This document shows positions 51,534 through 60,945 of a stretch of DNA of 64,000 nucleotides, one piece after another. A program made the translations under genes and the position numbers. The stretch is taken from the NCBI RefSeq assembly GCF_017355955.1, contig NZ_JAFFID010000003.1:558001-622000 (forward strand). Direction: 5' to 3'. This stretch comes from Sabulibacter ruber (GTDB lineage Bacteria; Bacteroidota; Bacteroidia; Cytophagales; Hymenobacteraceae). Under the pieces are notes generated by a model. The model was given only the letters and a program-made list of their open reading frames with translations. It ran no database searches and had not been told where the DNA came from. The stretch's first letter is position 1. Each line of letters starts with the position of its first letter.

Positions 51534-52745
51534 TTAAAAATTAGGCTTAAAAACCACGCCATAGGAGGCCATTTTCTCTAACTCTTCTGCTGAGGCATCG
51601 GCCCACTCCTGCAAGACCTGCCAGGTATGCACGCCCAACGCTGGTGGTGTGGTAAGTGACAGGGCCGGAAAACCGTTACCGGTAAACGCCACCTGCCGTA
51701 CTCCCCTGGGCTCACCCGTTTCATCTGGCAATAACCGCGGCTGCACAAGGGGTTGGGATAGTGCCTCGGGGATATCATTCACCGCGCCAGCCGGCACATG
51801 CTGCTCAATCAAAGCATGCAGCAGATCTGCCCGAGGGTGATTCCTGATCAGGTCAGCCAGCTTTTTGTTCAGGCTCTCCCTGTGCTGTACGCGCTGGGCA
51901 TTGGTGACGTATTGGGGTTGATGGGCCAGTTCCGGATGGCCTAAGATGCTGCACAAGGATCTGAACTGCCGATCATCGCCGATGGCTAGCACTATTTCTT
52001 TCTGGTCTGCGGTCTTGAACACCGTTCCGTAAGGCACAATATTGGGGTGTTCTGACCCTATGCGCTGCGGAGCCACACCAGCCACCAGATAGTTGGTAGC
52101 CTGGTTGGCCAATGAAGAAATGGCCGCCTGCAGCAAGGAAACCTCCACGTACTGACCTTTCCCGTACTTTTCCCGGGCGTACAAGGCTGCCAACAAACCT
52201 TCCTTTAACTGATGAGCCGCCATGAGATCAATCAGGGCAACCGGCATTTTAACGGGCGGGCCACCTTTCTCGCCGTTCAGGTACATAAACCCGGCCTCGG
52301 CCTGCAAGACGGCATCATACCCGGCGCGGGGCACATCGCTCCCATAGCCAGTAATCTGGCCGTAGAGCAATCTTGGGTTCACGGAGGAAAGCGCGGCATA
52401 ATCCATTTTCAGTTTCTCGGCGTCGCCGGGCTTGAAACTGGCCAGCACCACATCGGCTTTCTTCACCATGCGGTACACCAGTTGCTGGACCTCCTCAGAG
52501 GATAGGTCAACGCAAACAGACTGCTTTCCCCAGTTAGCAGAGGCAAAGTACGCTGAAACGGTTTGAGTTGATTCCTCGGAGGCTAGTTTCCAGCGGCGCG
52601 TCACATCACCGGCTGTTTTCAGGTTCTCTATCTTAAGGACCCGGGCACCCATTTCGGCAAAGAACTGCCCTACGCTTGGCCCGGCCAAAACGCTTGCCAA
52701 CTCAATTACCAACAAATCATGGAACAACCCTTTTTCTTCTGTCAT
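51534..52745 (-). CDS. CaiB/BaiF-family CoA transferase
   Basis: A 403-residue family III CoA transferase. DLLVIELASVLAGPSVGQFFAE at the start, RVLKIE, the catalytic Asp in GYDAVLQAEAGFM, and HPNIVPYGTVFKT are family hallmarks. The enzyme moves CoA between carboxylic acids by a glutamyl/aspartyl-anhydride mechanism. The substrate cannot be told. The start is ATG 52745; a longer open frame to 52814 would run through an IPE copy and is not supported. It is upstream of the unknown gene at 50.8 kb on the same strand. Confidence 0.9.
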   Translation of the reverse strand: MTEEKGLFHDLLVIELASVLAGPSVGQFFAEMGARVLKIENLKTAGDVTRRWKLASEESTQTVSAYFASANWGKQSVCVDLSSEEVQQLVYRMVKKADVVLASFKPGDAEKLKMDYAALSSVNPRLLYGQITGYGSDVPRAGYDAVLQAEAGFMYLNGEKGGPPVKMPVALIDLMAAHQLKEGLLAALYAREKYGKGQYVEVSLLQAAISSLANQATNYLVAGVAPQRIGSEHPNIVPYGTVFKTADQKEIVLAIGDDRQFRSLCSILGHPELAHQPQYVTNAQRVQHRESLNKKLADLIRNHPRADLLHALIEQHVPAGAVNDIPEALSQPLVQPRLLPDETGEPRGVRQVAFTGNGFPALSLTTPPALGVHTWQVLQEWADASAEELEKMASYGVVFKPNF

Positions 52746-52747
52746 TT

Positions 52748-52783
52748 GTTTTCTAGCAGTTTTCTCAAAAATGGGCAAAAAAC
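52748..52783. repeat. IPE palindromic element, copy 21
   Basis: GTTTTCTAGCAGTTTTCTC / AAAAATGGGCAAAAAAC, directly upstream of the CoA-transferase start codon. Confidence 0.5.
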
Positions 52784-52823
52784 AGAGAAATGAAAACTTG
52801 GTAGGTTTCATCATAGCCGCATA

Positions 52824-52862
52824 AAAAAGCAGGCAGCAACCAATGGTCGCTGCCTGCTCGGC
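52824..52862 (-). terminator. Terminator of the first T9SS cargo gene
   Basis: GCAGGCAGC and GCTGCCTGC stems around AACCAATGGTC. On the minus strand TTTTTTAT follows. Confidence 0.9.
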
Positions 52863-52883
52863 ATCCTATCAATCCATTTCTTT

Positions 52884-55145
52884 TTATCTAACCATGATTC
52901 TTTGGTTAGTATTGCGGCCATTAGCGGTTACTGAGATCATGTACACCCCTGCTCTCAAGCCCAGACCATTCAGGTTCATGCTAACTTCAGAGTCTGCACT
53001 GCTCAGTTCCTGGGTGTGAAGCACTCTACCATTCAAGTCTACCAGGCGAATAGTGGCATTCCCTTTTACCTGCTCCTGGAATCTGATGCTCACATTGCCG
53101 TTGGTTACCGGGTTAGGGTACACACTCACTGAGGCGGCATTGCTGGCGGTGGCACTGTGGTTCACCGCAATCACTTTAGAGTACTCAGAAGTGTTATCAG
53201 TGTCAACTTGTTTCAGGCGGTAGTACACGGTTCCGGCGGCTGCAGTGCGGTCTGTGTAAGCGTAGTCGATCAGGGCAGAAGAGTTACCGGCTCCTTTCAC
53301 TTCCCCTACTTTGGCAAAGGCCTTACCGTTGGTGCTGCGCTCAATCTCAAAGCGGTCGTTGTTGATTTCTGAGGCAGTACTCCAGGTCAGTTCCACGGCT
53401 CCGTTACGGGACACTCCGTCAAACCTGGTCAATGTTACCGGTAGCGGGTTACCAGGACCACACTCAGTCACTACTACAGACTCCTGGGCGGTAGTGGTGC
53501 CACAATCATTAGTGGCGGTTACACTGATAGCAGCAGCTTGCCCCAGTTGATCTTCCTCAAACACGGCCACCACGGTTACGTATCCAGGGCCCTCATCCAG
53601 TACCAGGAGTCCTTCTGGCAGTTGGAAAGTGTAGGTAACACCCTCCTGCAATTGCGCCACTCTGAAGGTTGTTGGCTCGTCTGCCAGGTTGCAGACGGTA
53701 TCTGGGGCTACCAGGGCAACTACTGGCTTGTCGCAAGGCCCTTCCTGGCAATCTACCACTTCCGCCGGGATGCACACTGTTTCAGCACCACAGTTGTTCT
53801 CGTTCACGGCTACCACAGTTACAAACAGCGGACCTGGTTTTGTACCGGCTACCACTTTGAAATCAATGTAGTCATTGCCTTTGGCCACTTCCTGGAATTC
53901 ATCTGGCAGGAAGAAGGCATATTTGATATTTGGTTTAGGGTTCTTGATGGAGTACCGGTAGGTCTGACCACCTGTGGTACAAATCTCATCTGGGGTAGCT
54001 ACCTCGTCTTCATCAAAGTTTGGAGGTGTACAACCATCCTGCTCTTGGATTACTTCTACGTATGCGTATCCAAGACCGCAGTATCTGAATTCTCTGTCGG
54101 CTTTGGTTTTTACGTGCAGCTCAACAAAACCTTCCTGAGATCCGGCAATCACGATCAACTGACTGGTTCCTTGTCCGGAGTAGATGGTCCAGCCTGCTGG
54201 AACTTCCCAGTTGTACACATATTCTCTTTTATCACGGCCCTGGTTGGCATGCGCATTGAAGATCATGATGTCTTTAGGCTCATACACTTCTTCATTGCCG
54301 CCATCTCCGTTTACCGTAGTAATAGTGACAGGAATTTCATCACCAATGTAAGTAGCCATACTCACTACCTTGGTTCCGCAATCTGCCACATTCACACTGG
54401 CCGATACAGTACCAGACACATCTCCTACTCTCACTTCTACCACATTGGTATTCTGGCCAGACAAAATTTGCCAGTTGGAGGGTTTTCCATCTGACCCAAC
54501 AGTAGGCACCTGCCAGGTAATGTCGCTGTAGTCCATGTCTTGCTGGATGGCAAACTTCACAATTTCACCGGCGCACAGATCTGGGCTACCGCTGATCACC
54601 GGAAGTGGAGTAGAACATTCAGCTAAGGCAGATACTGATTTTGAATCTGAAATTTTATCAAGTGCGAACGTTACTTCCCCAGATTTACCGCCCGCTTTTA
54701 CATTTACTTTCAGACTTTTCATGGAAGCAAACTCTGCTTCACTTATCTCATATGTAAATGTCTCTTCATTAACTTTCTTTTTACTTTTTTCTTTATTTCC
54801 CCCTATTCCAACAAACTCCACTGCATGGAAAGGCTTTTTCACGGCAGCTTCTACGGTATATTTCTTATCGCGGGAGTTAAAGTACCTGACTGGGGAAAGG
54901 GCTCCTGCTTTAGCAGGAAGCTCAAAGTAAACTGCTTCAATGTTAGGAGCACAGATTGATTTGACATCAAAGCTAAGGCTTACAGTACCTTTAGCTTTGC
55001 TTTTAGCCCCGAAGAACTCAACTTCAAAGCAACCGTCTGCAGTTGCTATTTTATTTTTATTCTTGTTTTGAGCTTGCACTATTTGTGAGAAACTCAAAAG
55101 TATAAGCACAAGGGTGACACCCCATGAAAGTATAGGTCTTTTCAT
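52884..55145 (-). CDS. T9SS-secreted protein with PKD-like domains (paralogue 1)
   Basis: A 753-residue exported protein. A signal peptide (MKRPILSWGVTLVLILLSF...) is followed by an unusual beta domain, several PKD/Ig-like repeats (GEIVKFAIQQDMDYSDITW; PAGWTIYSGQGTSQLIV; EVAKGNDYIDFKV; GVTYTFQLPEGLLVL) and a C-terminal type A sorting domain. That domain contains SVYPNPVTNG, VDLNGRVLHTQ and LGLRAGVYMISV, and ends NQRIMVR. It would be exported by the type IX system and attached to or released from the surface. The C-terminal 230 residues closely match those of the next gene. The start is ATG 55145; the upstream extension lacks a signal. Confidence 0.9.
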   Translation of the reverse strand: MKRPILSWGVTLVLILLSFSQIVQAQNKNKNKIATADGCFEVEFFGAKSKAKGTVSLSFDVKSICAPNIEAVYFELPAKAGALSPVRYFNSRDKKYTVEAAVKKPFHAVEFVGIGGNKEKSKKKVNEETFTYEISEAEFASMKSLKVNVKAGGKSGEVTFALDKISDSKSVSALAECSTPLPVISGSPDLCAGEIVKFAIQQDMDYSDITWQVPTVGSDGKPSNWQILSGQNTNVVEVRVGDVSGTVSASVNVADCGTKVVSMATYIGDEIPVTITTVNGDGGNEEVYEPKDIMIFNAHANQGRDKREYVYNWEVPAGWTIYSGQGTSQLIVIAGSQEGFVELHVKTKADREFRYCGLGYAYVEVIQEQDGCTPPNFDEDEVATPDEICTTGGQTYRYSIKNPKPNIKYAFFLPDEFQEVAKGNDYIDFKVVAGTKPGPLFVTVVAVNENNCGAETVCIPAEVVDCQEGPCDKPVVALVAPDTVCNLADEPTTFRVAQLQEGVTYTFQLPEGLLVLDEGPGYVTVVAVFEEDQLGQAAAISVTATNDCGTTTAQESVVVTECGPGNPLPVTLTRFDGVSRNGAVELTWSTASEINNDRFEIERSTNGKAFAKVGEVKGAGNSSALIDYAYTDRTAAAGTVYYRLKQVDTDNTSEYSKVIAVNHSATASNAASVSVYPNPVTNGNVSIRFQEQVKGNATIRLVDLNGRVLHTQELSSADSEVSMNLNGLGLRAGVYMISVTANGRNTNQRIMVR

Positions 55146-55762
55146 GATGACAGGATTATTTAGGCAGATTTGGATTGAAATAAGATGCAACTATCCTGTA
55201 ATGGAGAATACAGGCCGGGAGGGAGTGAGATGAAGTGGGATGAACTACAAAGCGATTGTGGTAATCTTATTATCCCGACTGTAAGAGAAGAGTTAGTATA
55301 ATTCTTGTCATATGATACTGGTTATTTGCTGTTTACAACCTTAGTAAGTTCCTTTTTCTTACTATACTTTATTTAACGACAGCAATTTTGGCCGGTTTCA
55401 CATAAATTGCACTTTCAAAATACAACACAAGAACAATCTTGTTTTAATACCATACTTCTCACATAATTCTTGGTTTTCTTCGGCCTGAGTCCATCTTTTT
55501 CTTAGATAAGGCTTTCAGAATATATAATTCATCTAATAATCCGCTTCTCAGACTTAGGCCACCTATCAGGTGTTTGTCTATTCTATACGTTCAATTCTAA
55601 AGCGTAGAACTGTTTCATTCTGCAGGAGTTGAGATCAACAAGATTTACCACTCCTGTTTCCTGGGAGTTGAAGACTAACCTGGTTACCGGCTTACCCGAA
55701 GCACCTAAACAACCAAGGCTCTTAACCAACATTTTATATACTTCAGGTTTTATATAAAAGGA
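55146..55762. other. AT-rich intergenic region between T9SS paralogues
   Basis: About 615 bp of promoter-type DNA with no supported gene. A short open frame at 55583-55795 (minus) runs into the next terminator and looks fortuitous. The stretch 55300-55560 is strongly AT-rich. Confidence 0.5.
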
Positions 55763-55793
55763 AACAGGGAGCACCAATCTGGTGCCCCCTGTC
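55763..55793 (-). terminator. Terminator of the second T9SS cargo gene
   Basis: ACAGGGAGCACCA/TGGTGCCCCCTGT pair across ATC with one bulge. The minus strand continues TTTCCTTTTATAT. Confidence 0.8.
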
Positions 55794-55818
55794 ATCCTCC
55801 TATCAATCCAACTCTTTT

Positions 55819-58140
55819 TTATCTTACCATTACCCGCTGGGTAGTGTTTTGTCCGTTTGCAGATACTGAGATCATGTACACCCCTGCTCTCAGACCCAGA
55901 CCGTTCAGGTTCATGCTTACTTCAGAGTTCACGCTGCTCAAATCCTGTGCATGTAGCACTCTTCCGCTCATGTCAACCAGCTTAATGGTTGCCGGACCTT
56001 CTATTTGTTTCTGGAAGCGAATTGTCACGTTTCCATCTGTCACCGGGTTAGGGTACACACTCATGGCTGCCGCGTTACTGCTGGCGGCGGCACTGTGGTT
56101 CACCGCGATCACTTTAGAGTACTCAGAAGTGTTATCGGTGTCAACTTGTTTCAGGCGGTAGTACACGGTTCCTGATACTGCGGTGCGGTCTGTGTAAGCG
56201 TAGTCAATCAGGGCAGAAGAGTTACCGGCTCCTTTCACTTCTCCTACTTTGGTAAAGGTCTTACCGTTAGCGCTGCGCTCAATCTCAAAGCGGTCGTTGT
56301 TGATTTCTGAGGCAGTACTCCAGGCTAACTCTACAGAACCGTTGCGTGACGCGCCTTCAAATCTGGTCAATGTTACCGGAAGCGGGTTACCTGGTCCACA
56401 GTCAGCTACTACTACTCTGGCTTCGGCACTTTGGCTTCCGCAATTATTAGAAGCAGTTACTCTGATGGTTTGTGGCTGGCCAAGTTGCTCTTCCTCAAAC
56501 ACTGCTACCACGGTCACGTATCCAGGGCCTTCTTCCAGTACTATGAAACTCTCTGGTACGTCAAAGGTGTACGTCACTCCTTCCTGCATATTCTCTACTC
56601 TAAAGGTGGTAGGCTCATCGGCCAGGTTACACACGGTGTCAGGAGCAATCAGTCTTACGGTTGGCAATTCACAAGGACCAGTTGGGCAATCTTCCACTTT
56701 AACTGGCAGGCAAACCGCCTCGGCACCGCAATTGTTTCCATTTACCGCTACCACTGTCACATACAGGGTTGAATCTGGTTTCGCGTTGTTCACTTTGATG
56801 TTCACGTAGCCATAGCCTTGAGAAACAATCTGGAACTCTTCTGGCAGGAAGAACTGATATTTCACTCTTCCGGATGGATCTGGCTTTCTCACCGCGAATT
56901 TGTAGACCTTATCGCTGGCATCACAAACAACAGATGGCGCGTCTACATTCAGGTCAGGCTTAGCGCATGGGCTGCAGTTTGGTTTTTGAGTCACCGGCAA
57001 GGTGGCTTCACCTGCTTCGCATAGGGCTTTGTTCTTTTTAGGATTGCTGGCAACTACCACAGATACGTTTCCGGTTGCTGATCCTGCTTTTACAATCATT
57101 GTGCTGGTGCCTTGTCCTGATACAATGGTCCAGCCGGTTGGTACAGCCCAGGCGAAGTCATACGATTTGTTATTGCCGTTTCCGTTGTTTTTACCGTTTC
57201 CGTTTCCGTTGTTTTTTCCAACTTTCGCCTTGAAAACAAGTACATCTCCGGCGCAGAACTTAGAATCTCCTTCAATAGATACCGCAAGGTCTTTTCCTGG
57301 TTTCACCGGCAGTGTTGCTACTTTGGTGCCGCACACCGGATCATTCACTTTCACTTTCATGGTACCGCTTTTCTGACCCACCAATACGGTTACACAGTTT
57401 GTACCTTGTCCTGATAAAATCACCCAGCCTACTGGCGGCTCACCTGCTTGTGCTCTTGGTACATCCCACTCAAAGGAAGTGTAGTTGCGGTCATTAGAAA
57501 TGCAGTAGGTCTCTACTGAACCAGGGCAAGGATTGGCGTTTCCTGAGATTGGTCTTGGCTGGGAATCACTGCAGTTAGAACCGCCATTATTTCCGCCACC
57601 GTTGTTGCCTCCGCCGTTGTTTCCTCCACCATTGTTACCACCGCCGTTGTCATTGTCGTTTCCTCCGCCGTTGTTTCCGCCGTCTGTAGTGCCACAGGCT
57701 TTAGGATCAAAAGACACCATTCCTACCGTGGTAGAAGCTTTGGCTTCTGCTCTGAGGGTGGTCATTCTATTAAAATCAGCCTCTGTGATAGTGTAGGAAA
57801 ACTCTGCAGTTTTGCCGTTTTTGTAGCCAGACCCGGTATTGAACTTAATGGAGTAGAACGGATTGTTGGTGCCGTTCTCGTACCCAGACGGGCCAGTAGC
57901 AGAGATAGCCTTGGCGCCGCTTGGCAACTCAAAGGAAGCATGGCTCAGGTCTCGGTTGCAGTTTACCTTGATGGCGAAGGCAAGAGTAACTGTACCATTG
58001 CCGTTACGGGTTACGCCTTTGAAGTTGAAATCAAAGCACTCATCTGACTTAGTACCAGCACATTGCGCCTGTGCCTGACTTATGAATGCGAAAAGTATGA
58101 GCATAAGGGTGCCAGCCCATGAAAGTACAGATTTTTTCAT
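55819..58140 (-). CDS. T9SS-secreted protein with PKD-like domains and Gly/Asn linker (paralogue 2)
   Basis: A 773-residue paralogue of the preceding cargo. A signal peptide (1-26, ending AQAQC) leads to the same N-terminal beta domain, then a linker of repeated N-N-G-G-G units (about 150-190). Ig/PKD-like domains follow (VEWDVPRAQAGEPPVGW type; TGWTIVSGQGTSTMIVKAG), with a second low-complexity insert (K-N-N-G-N-G) inside one of them. It ends in a type A sorting domain (SVYPNPVTDG, VDMSGRVLHAQ, QRVMVR). Cysteines occur in regular pairs across the repeats. It is probably a surface adhesin or matrix protein. The 5' region is long and AT-rich. Confidence 0.9.
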   Translation of the reverse strand: MKKSVLSWAGTLMLILFAFISQAQAQCAGTKSDECFDFNFKGVTRNGNGTVTLAFAIKVNCNRDLSHASFELPSGAKAISATGPSGYENGTNNPFYSIKFNTGSGYKNGKTAEFSYTITEADFNRMTTLRAEAKASTTVGMVSFDPKACGTTDGGNNGGGNDNDNGGGNNGGGNNGGGNNGGGNNGGSNCSDSQPRPISGNANPCPGSVETYCISNDRNYTSFEWDVPRAQAGEPPVGWVILSGQGTNCVTVLVGQKSGTMKVKVNDPVCGTKVATLPVKPGKDLAVSIEGDSKFCAGDVLVFKAKVGKNNGNGNGKNNGNGNNKSYDFAWAVPTGWTIVSGQGTSTMIVKAGSATGNVSVVVASNPKKNKALCEAGEATLPVTQKPNCSPCAKPDLNVDAPSVVCDASDKVYKFAVRKPDPSGRVKYQFFLPEEFQIVSQGYGYVNIKVNNAKPDSTLYVTVVAVNGNNCGAEAVCLPVKVEDCPTGPCELPTVRLIAPDTVCNLADEPTTFRVENMQEGVTYTFDVPESFIVLEEGPGYVTVVAVFEEEQLGQPQTIRVTASNNCGSQSAEARVVVADCGPGNPLPVTLTRFEGASRNGSVELAWSTASEINNDRFEIERSANGKTFTKVGEVKGAGNSSALIDYAYTDRTAVSGTVYYRLKQVDTDNTSEYSKVIAVNHSAAASSNAAAMSVYPNPVTDGNVTIRFQKQIEGPATIKLVDMSGRVLHAQDLSSVNSEVSMNLNGLGLRAGVYMISVSANGQNTTQRVMVR
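57575..57690 (-). repeat. In-frame 15-bp minisatellite (Asn-Asn-Gly-Gly-Gly)
   Basis: On the minus strand, about six to seven units of AAC-AAC-GGC-GGA-GGC type encode the linker of paralogue 2, with small base variation between units. Copy number is likely to vary between strains. Confidence 0.85.
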
Positions 58141-58744
58141 GATAGGATTATTTTAAGGTAATTGGATTGAGTTTGGGCGTATTTTGCCCGGGTCCCCGCA
58201 CGCAGGGATTAGGTTTGGAAGAAGAATGTAAGCTTGGTAATTAGCTTATTTAGCGCTTTGGCTAAACTTTCTCAAGGAAGACAGGTAGTATAGTTAGCTT
58301 CATAGTTTCTTATCTTGTTTTCAGTTCAACAACTTAGTTAATTTCAATTTCTGTTTCTATAGGCTTTAACGAGGCACCTACTTTGCGGTTTCACGCAATT
58401 GTATTTTAGAAAAAAGTTACAAACATATTCCTTTATAAATACAATAAACAAGCTTGTTTTTGTATCAAATCTGCGTTTATATAGCTTTTACTATCAATTT
58501 AGCCGTTTTACTATATTGCATTTTTACTACTACATTCAATCTAATATTCTATCAAAGATTAATATATAGTGCAATTTATATAAGCAAGAATATAGATACT
58601 TATTTATAGGAAAACCATGTTTTAAGGGGAGTGATGCCCCCTACAAAAGAGATAGTTTGGCATAAAAGCCTATCTTTACAAACCCATGTGCGAAAGCCAG
58701 TAACTAATTTTCACTGGTTTACACTCTAAGAAGAATTTATAACA
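58141..58744. other. AT-rich divergent promoter region
   Basis: 604 bp between the T9SS cargo gene (minus) and the DEAD-box gene (plus), with no ORF. The part 58430-58620 is almost entirely A/T with a few G/C. TATCTTTA at 58670-58677, about 65 bp before the helicase, resembles a -7 box. Confidence 0.5.
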
Positions 58745-60235
58745 ATGAGCGTTACATTTGACGATTTTAACCTGCAGCCCGACTTGCTAGACGGAATCCG
58801 GTCTATGGGTTATAAGCAAGCTACCCCAATTCAGTCTCAGGCCATTCCACATATTCTAGAGTCAAAAGATTTGATTGCCTGCGCCCAAACCGGTACAGGT
58901 AAAACCGCGGCTTTTCTGGTTCCTACCCTTAGTAAGATTGCCGAGGCCAGGTATGACTTCACCAGCACTCTTATTCTGGTACCTACCCGTGAATTGGCGA
59001 AGCAGATTGATGACCAGGTAGAAGGGCTCAGCTATTTTACCGGCGCCACTTCCATTGCAATCTATGGCGGTAACAACGCCCAAAACTGGGACCAGCAGAA
59101 AAAAGCGCTCACCAGCGGGGCCGATATCATTATTGCAACTCCCGGCCGTTTGATTGCTCACATGCAGATGGGCTACGTAAAGCTGGATAAACTGAAATAC
59201 CTGATCCTGGACGAGGCAGACAAAATGCTGGACATGGGTTTCATGGATGATCTCATGAAGATCATCTCGCAACTCCCTAAAGAGCGGCAAACGCTTTTGT
59301 TCTCGGCTACCATGCCGCCCAAGATCCGGACATTTGCCAAGCAGATCCTGCAGGAACCCGAAGAAATAAGCCTTTCTATCTCCAAGCCTGCCGCCAACAT
59401 AGACCAGCGCATTTACCTGGTGTATGATAACCAGAAGCTGAAAGTGCTGCAATACATTCTCAAGGATGCCCAGGTACAGTCTATGATTCTGTTCACCTCC
59501 CGCAAAAACGCCGTAAACGAGATTGTGCGGGCACTGCAGAAAATGGGATTTGAGGCCGAAGGAATCAGCTCTGACCGCACCCAGGAAGAGCGCGAAGCCA
59601 CCCTGCAGCGGTTCCGGAACAAACAATTACAGGTATTGGTTGCCACAGATGTGATGTCCCGCGGGATTGATGTAGAGGGCATCAGTCACGTGGTAAACTT
59701 TGACGTGCCACAAGACGCCGAAGACTACGTGCACCGCATTGGACGTACCGCCCGCGCCGCTACCTCAGGTACCGCTATCACCTTTGTGAACGAGCAGGAC
59801 CAGGAGCGCTTGGTGAAAATAGAGAAACTGATTGAGCGCGAACTGCCCAAACTCCCTTTACCCGAAGGAATAGGAGAAGGCCCGGCGTTTGATCCTGTTG
59901 CCAATAGCCGCAGAGGTGGCCGTAACCGGGGTGGCGCCTCCTCCGGCAGAGGAGGCCGACCAGGCGGTGAAAGAACCGAAGGCCGCAAAAAAGAAGGCAC
60001 CCGCAGCAAAGACCGAAACAGGAGAAGAAGCGATAAACCCCGTGGCGAAAATCAAGAGGGTACTTCCCCGGAGGCAGCTACCGCTCCTCGCCCACCCAGA
60101 ACGGAAGGTCAGCCCCAAGCTACCTCAGCCCCAGACGGAGAAGTAAAGCGGAAAAAGAAACGCCGCAAAAAACCGACTAACAGAAAGCCTTCCGAAGGGA
60201 GCCAACCAGCCGCAGCTGCTTCCCCTGCTGAGTAA
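58745..60235 (+). CDS. DEAD-box RNA helicase (RhlE-like)
   Basis: A 496-residue ATP-dependent RNA helicase. Motifs in order: Q-motif GYKQATPIQSQ, I AQTGTGKTAAF, Ia PTRELAKQ, Ib TPGRL, II LDEADKML, III FSAT, IV ILFTSRK, V ATDVMSRGIDVEG, VI YVHRIGRTARA. Residues 375-496 are a basic Arg/Gly/Lys/Pro/Ala-rich tail with RGGRNRGG and KRKKKRRKKP, as RhlE-type enzymes of Bacteroidota carry for RNA binding. It would act in ribosome assembly or RNA decay at low temperature. The gene is monocistronic and ends at an IPE-type terminator. Confidence 0.95.
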   Translation: MSVTFDDFNLQPDLLDGIRSMGYKQATPIQSQAIPHILESKDLIACAQTGTGKTAAFLVPTLSKIAEARYDFTSTLILVPTRELAKQIDDQVEGLSYFTGATSIAIYGGNNAQNWDQQKKALTSGADIIIATPGRLIAHMQMGYVKLDKLKYLILDEADKMLDMGFMDDLMKIISQLPKERQTLLFSATMPPKIRTFAKQILQEPEEISLSISKPAANIDQRIYLVYDNQKLKVLQYILKDAQVQSMILFTSRKNAVNEIVRALQKMGFEAEGISSDRTQEEREATLQRFRNKQLQVLVATDVMSRGIDVEGISHVVNFDVPQDAEDYVHRIGRTARAATSGTAITFVNEQDQERLVKIEKLIERELPKLPLPEGIGEGPAFDPVANSRRGGRNRGGASSGRGGRPGGERTEGRKKEGTRSKDRNRRRSDKPRGENQEGTSPEAATAPRPPRTEGQPQATSAPDGEVKRKKKRRKKPTNRKPSEGSQPAAAASPAE

Positions 60236-60253
60236 CTAAACATCAATTCTTAA

Positions 60254-60317
60254 GCTTGAGGGCCGTTTTGAAGCTACTTTACAATAAGTAGCCTCAAAAC
60301 GGCCCTCAAGTTTTCTG
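60254..60317 (+). terminator. IPE-type terminator of the helicase gene (copy 22)
   Basis: CTTGAGGGCCGTTTTGAAGC (60255-60274) with a matching right arm ending CGGCCCTCAAG forms a stem of more than 20 bp, followed by TTTTCT. The inner loop is CTACTTTACAATAAGTAG. Confidence 0.92.
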
Positions 60318-60945
60318 CACCTCTCGATACAAAACTTCACCTATCACATCCCTTAAAGAAGCATCAAGGGAAACACTACACATCCTTCAGAAAACTAAAA
60401 ACAAGCTATTATGGCCTTCAGCCTGCTTACGGCTGCTTTGCCTCCTCAACTGCGAGGCATATCTATTTTCTGCCCTGTTTTCCAAAACCGGACCTAAAAC
60501 AGGAAAAGTCCACATTCTTACGGGCTTAAGGAACTACCTGAGTACGTTCTATGCCACCACCTACAGTTTTTACTAAAATTTGATAACTGAATTAAAAAAA
60601 GTATTTTAGAACAACTCCCTCTTTCCTACTCCACAGGTACTGGCTTCCAACCAGTTTGCATCTCGGCTGCTTGCGTTTGTTGTGCCACGAACCAACCTTA
60701 TCTATGGAGTCTGTTCATAAAAAACACTTAGCTAACCTACTTTCCTTTCACCTGAAGGGACTTTGTGTTTAGGCTTTCTCTGACATAGCATGCAGGCAAA
60801 TTACCTGCATAAAGGCAATCGACTCAACTGCTAACCCATTGTATTTGTGTAGAAACCTGAAGACAGCATACACGCATCAACAATCGCCAGTAAACCAACA
60901 CCACCCTGGTTGCAATGTTTGTTTGATACTTAACGAAAAGATACC
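60318..60945. other. Intergenic region before the patatin-like gene
   Basis: About 630 bp with no supported gene. It contains one further IPE copy (60465-60502, TTTTCTGCCCTGTTTTCC / AAAACCGGACCTAAAACA). The rest is unstructured A/T-rich sequence that may contain the promoter. Confidence 0.5.

Noticed and set aside
55583..55795. A 70-codon open frame in the AT-rich gap
   Set aside because: It overlaps the terminator of the second T9SS gene, and there is no recognisable domain.
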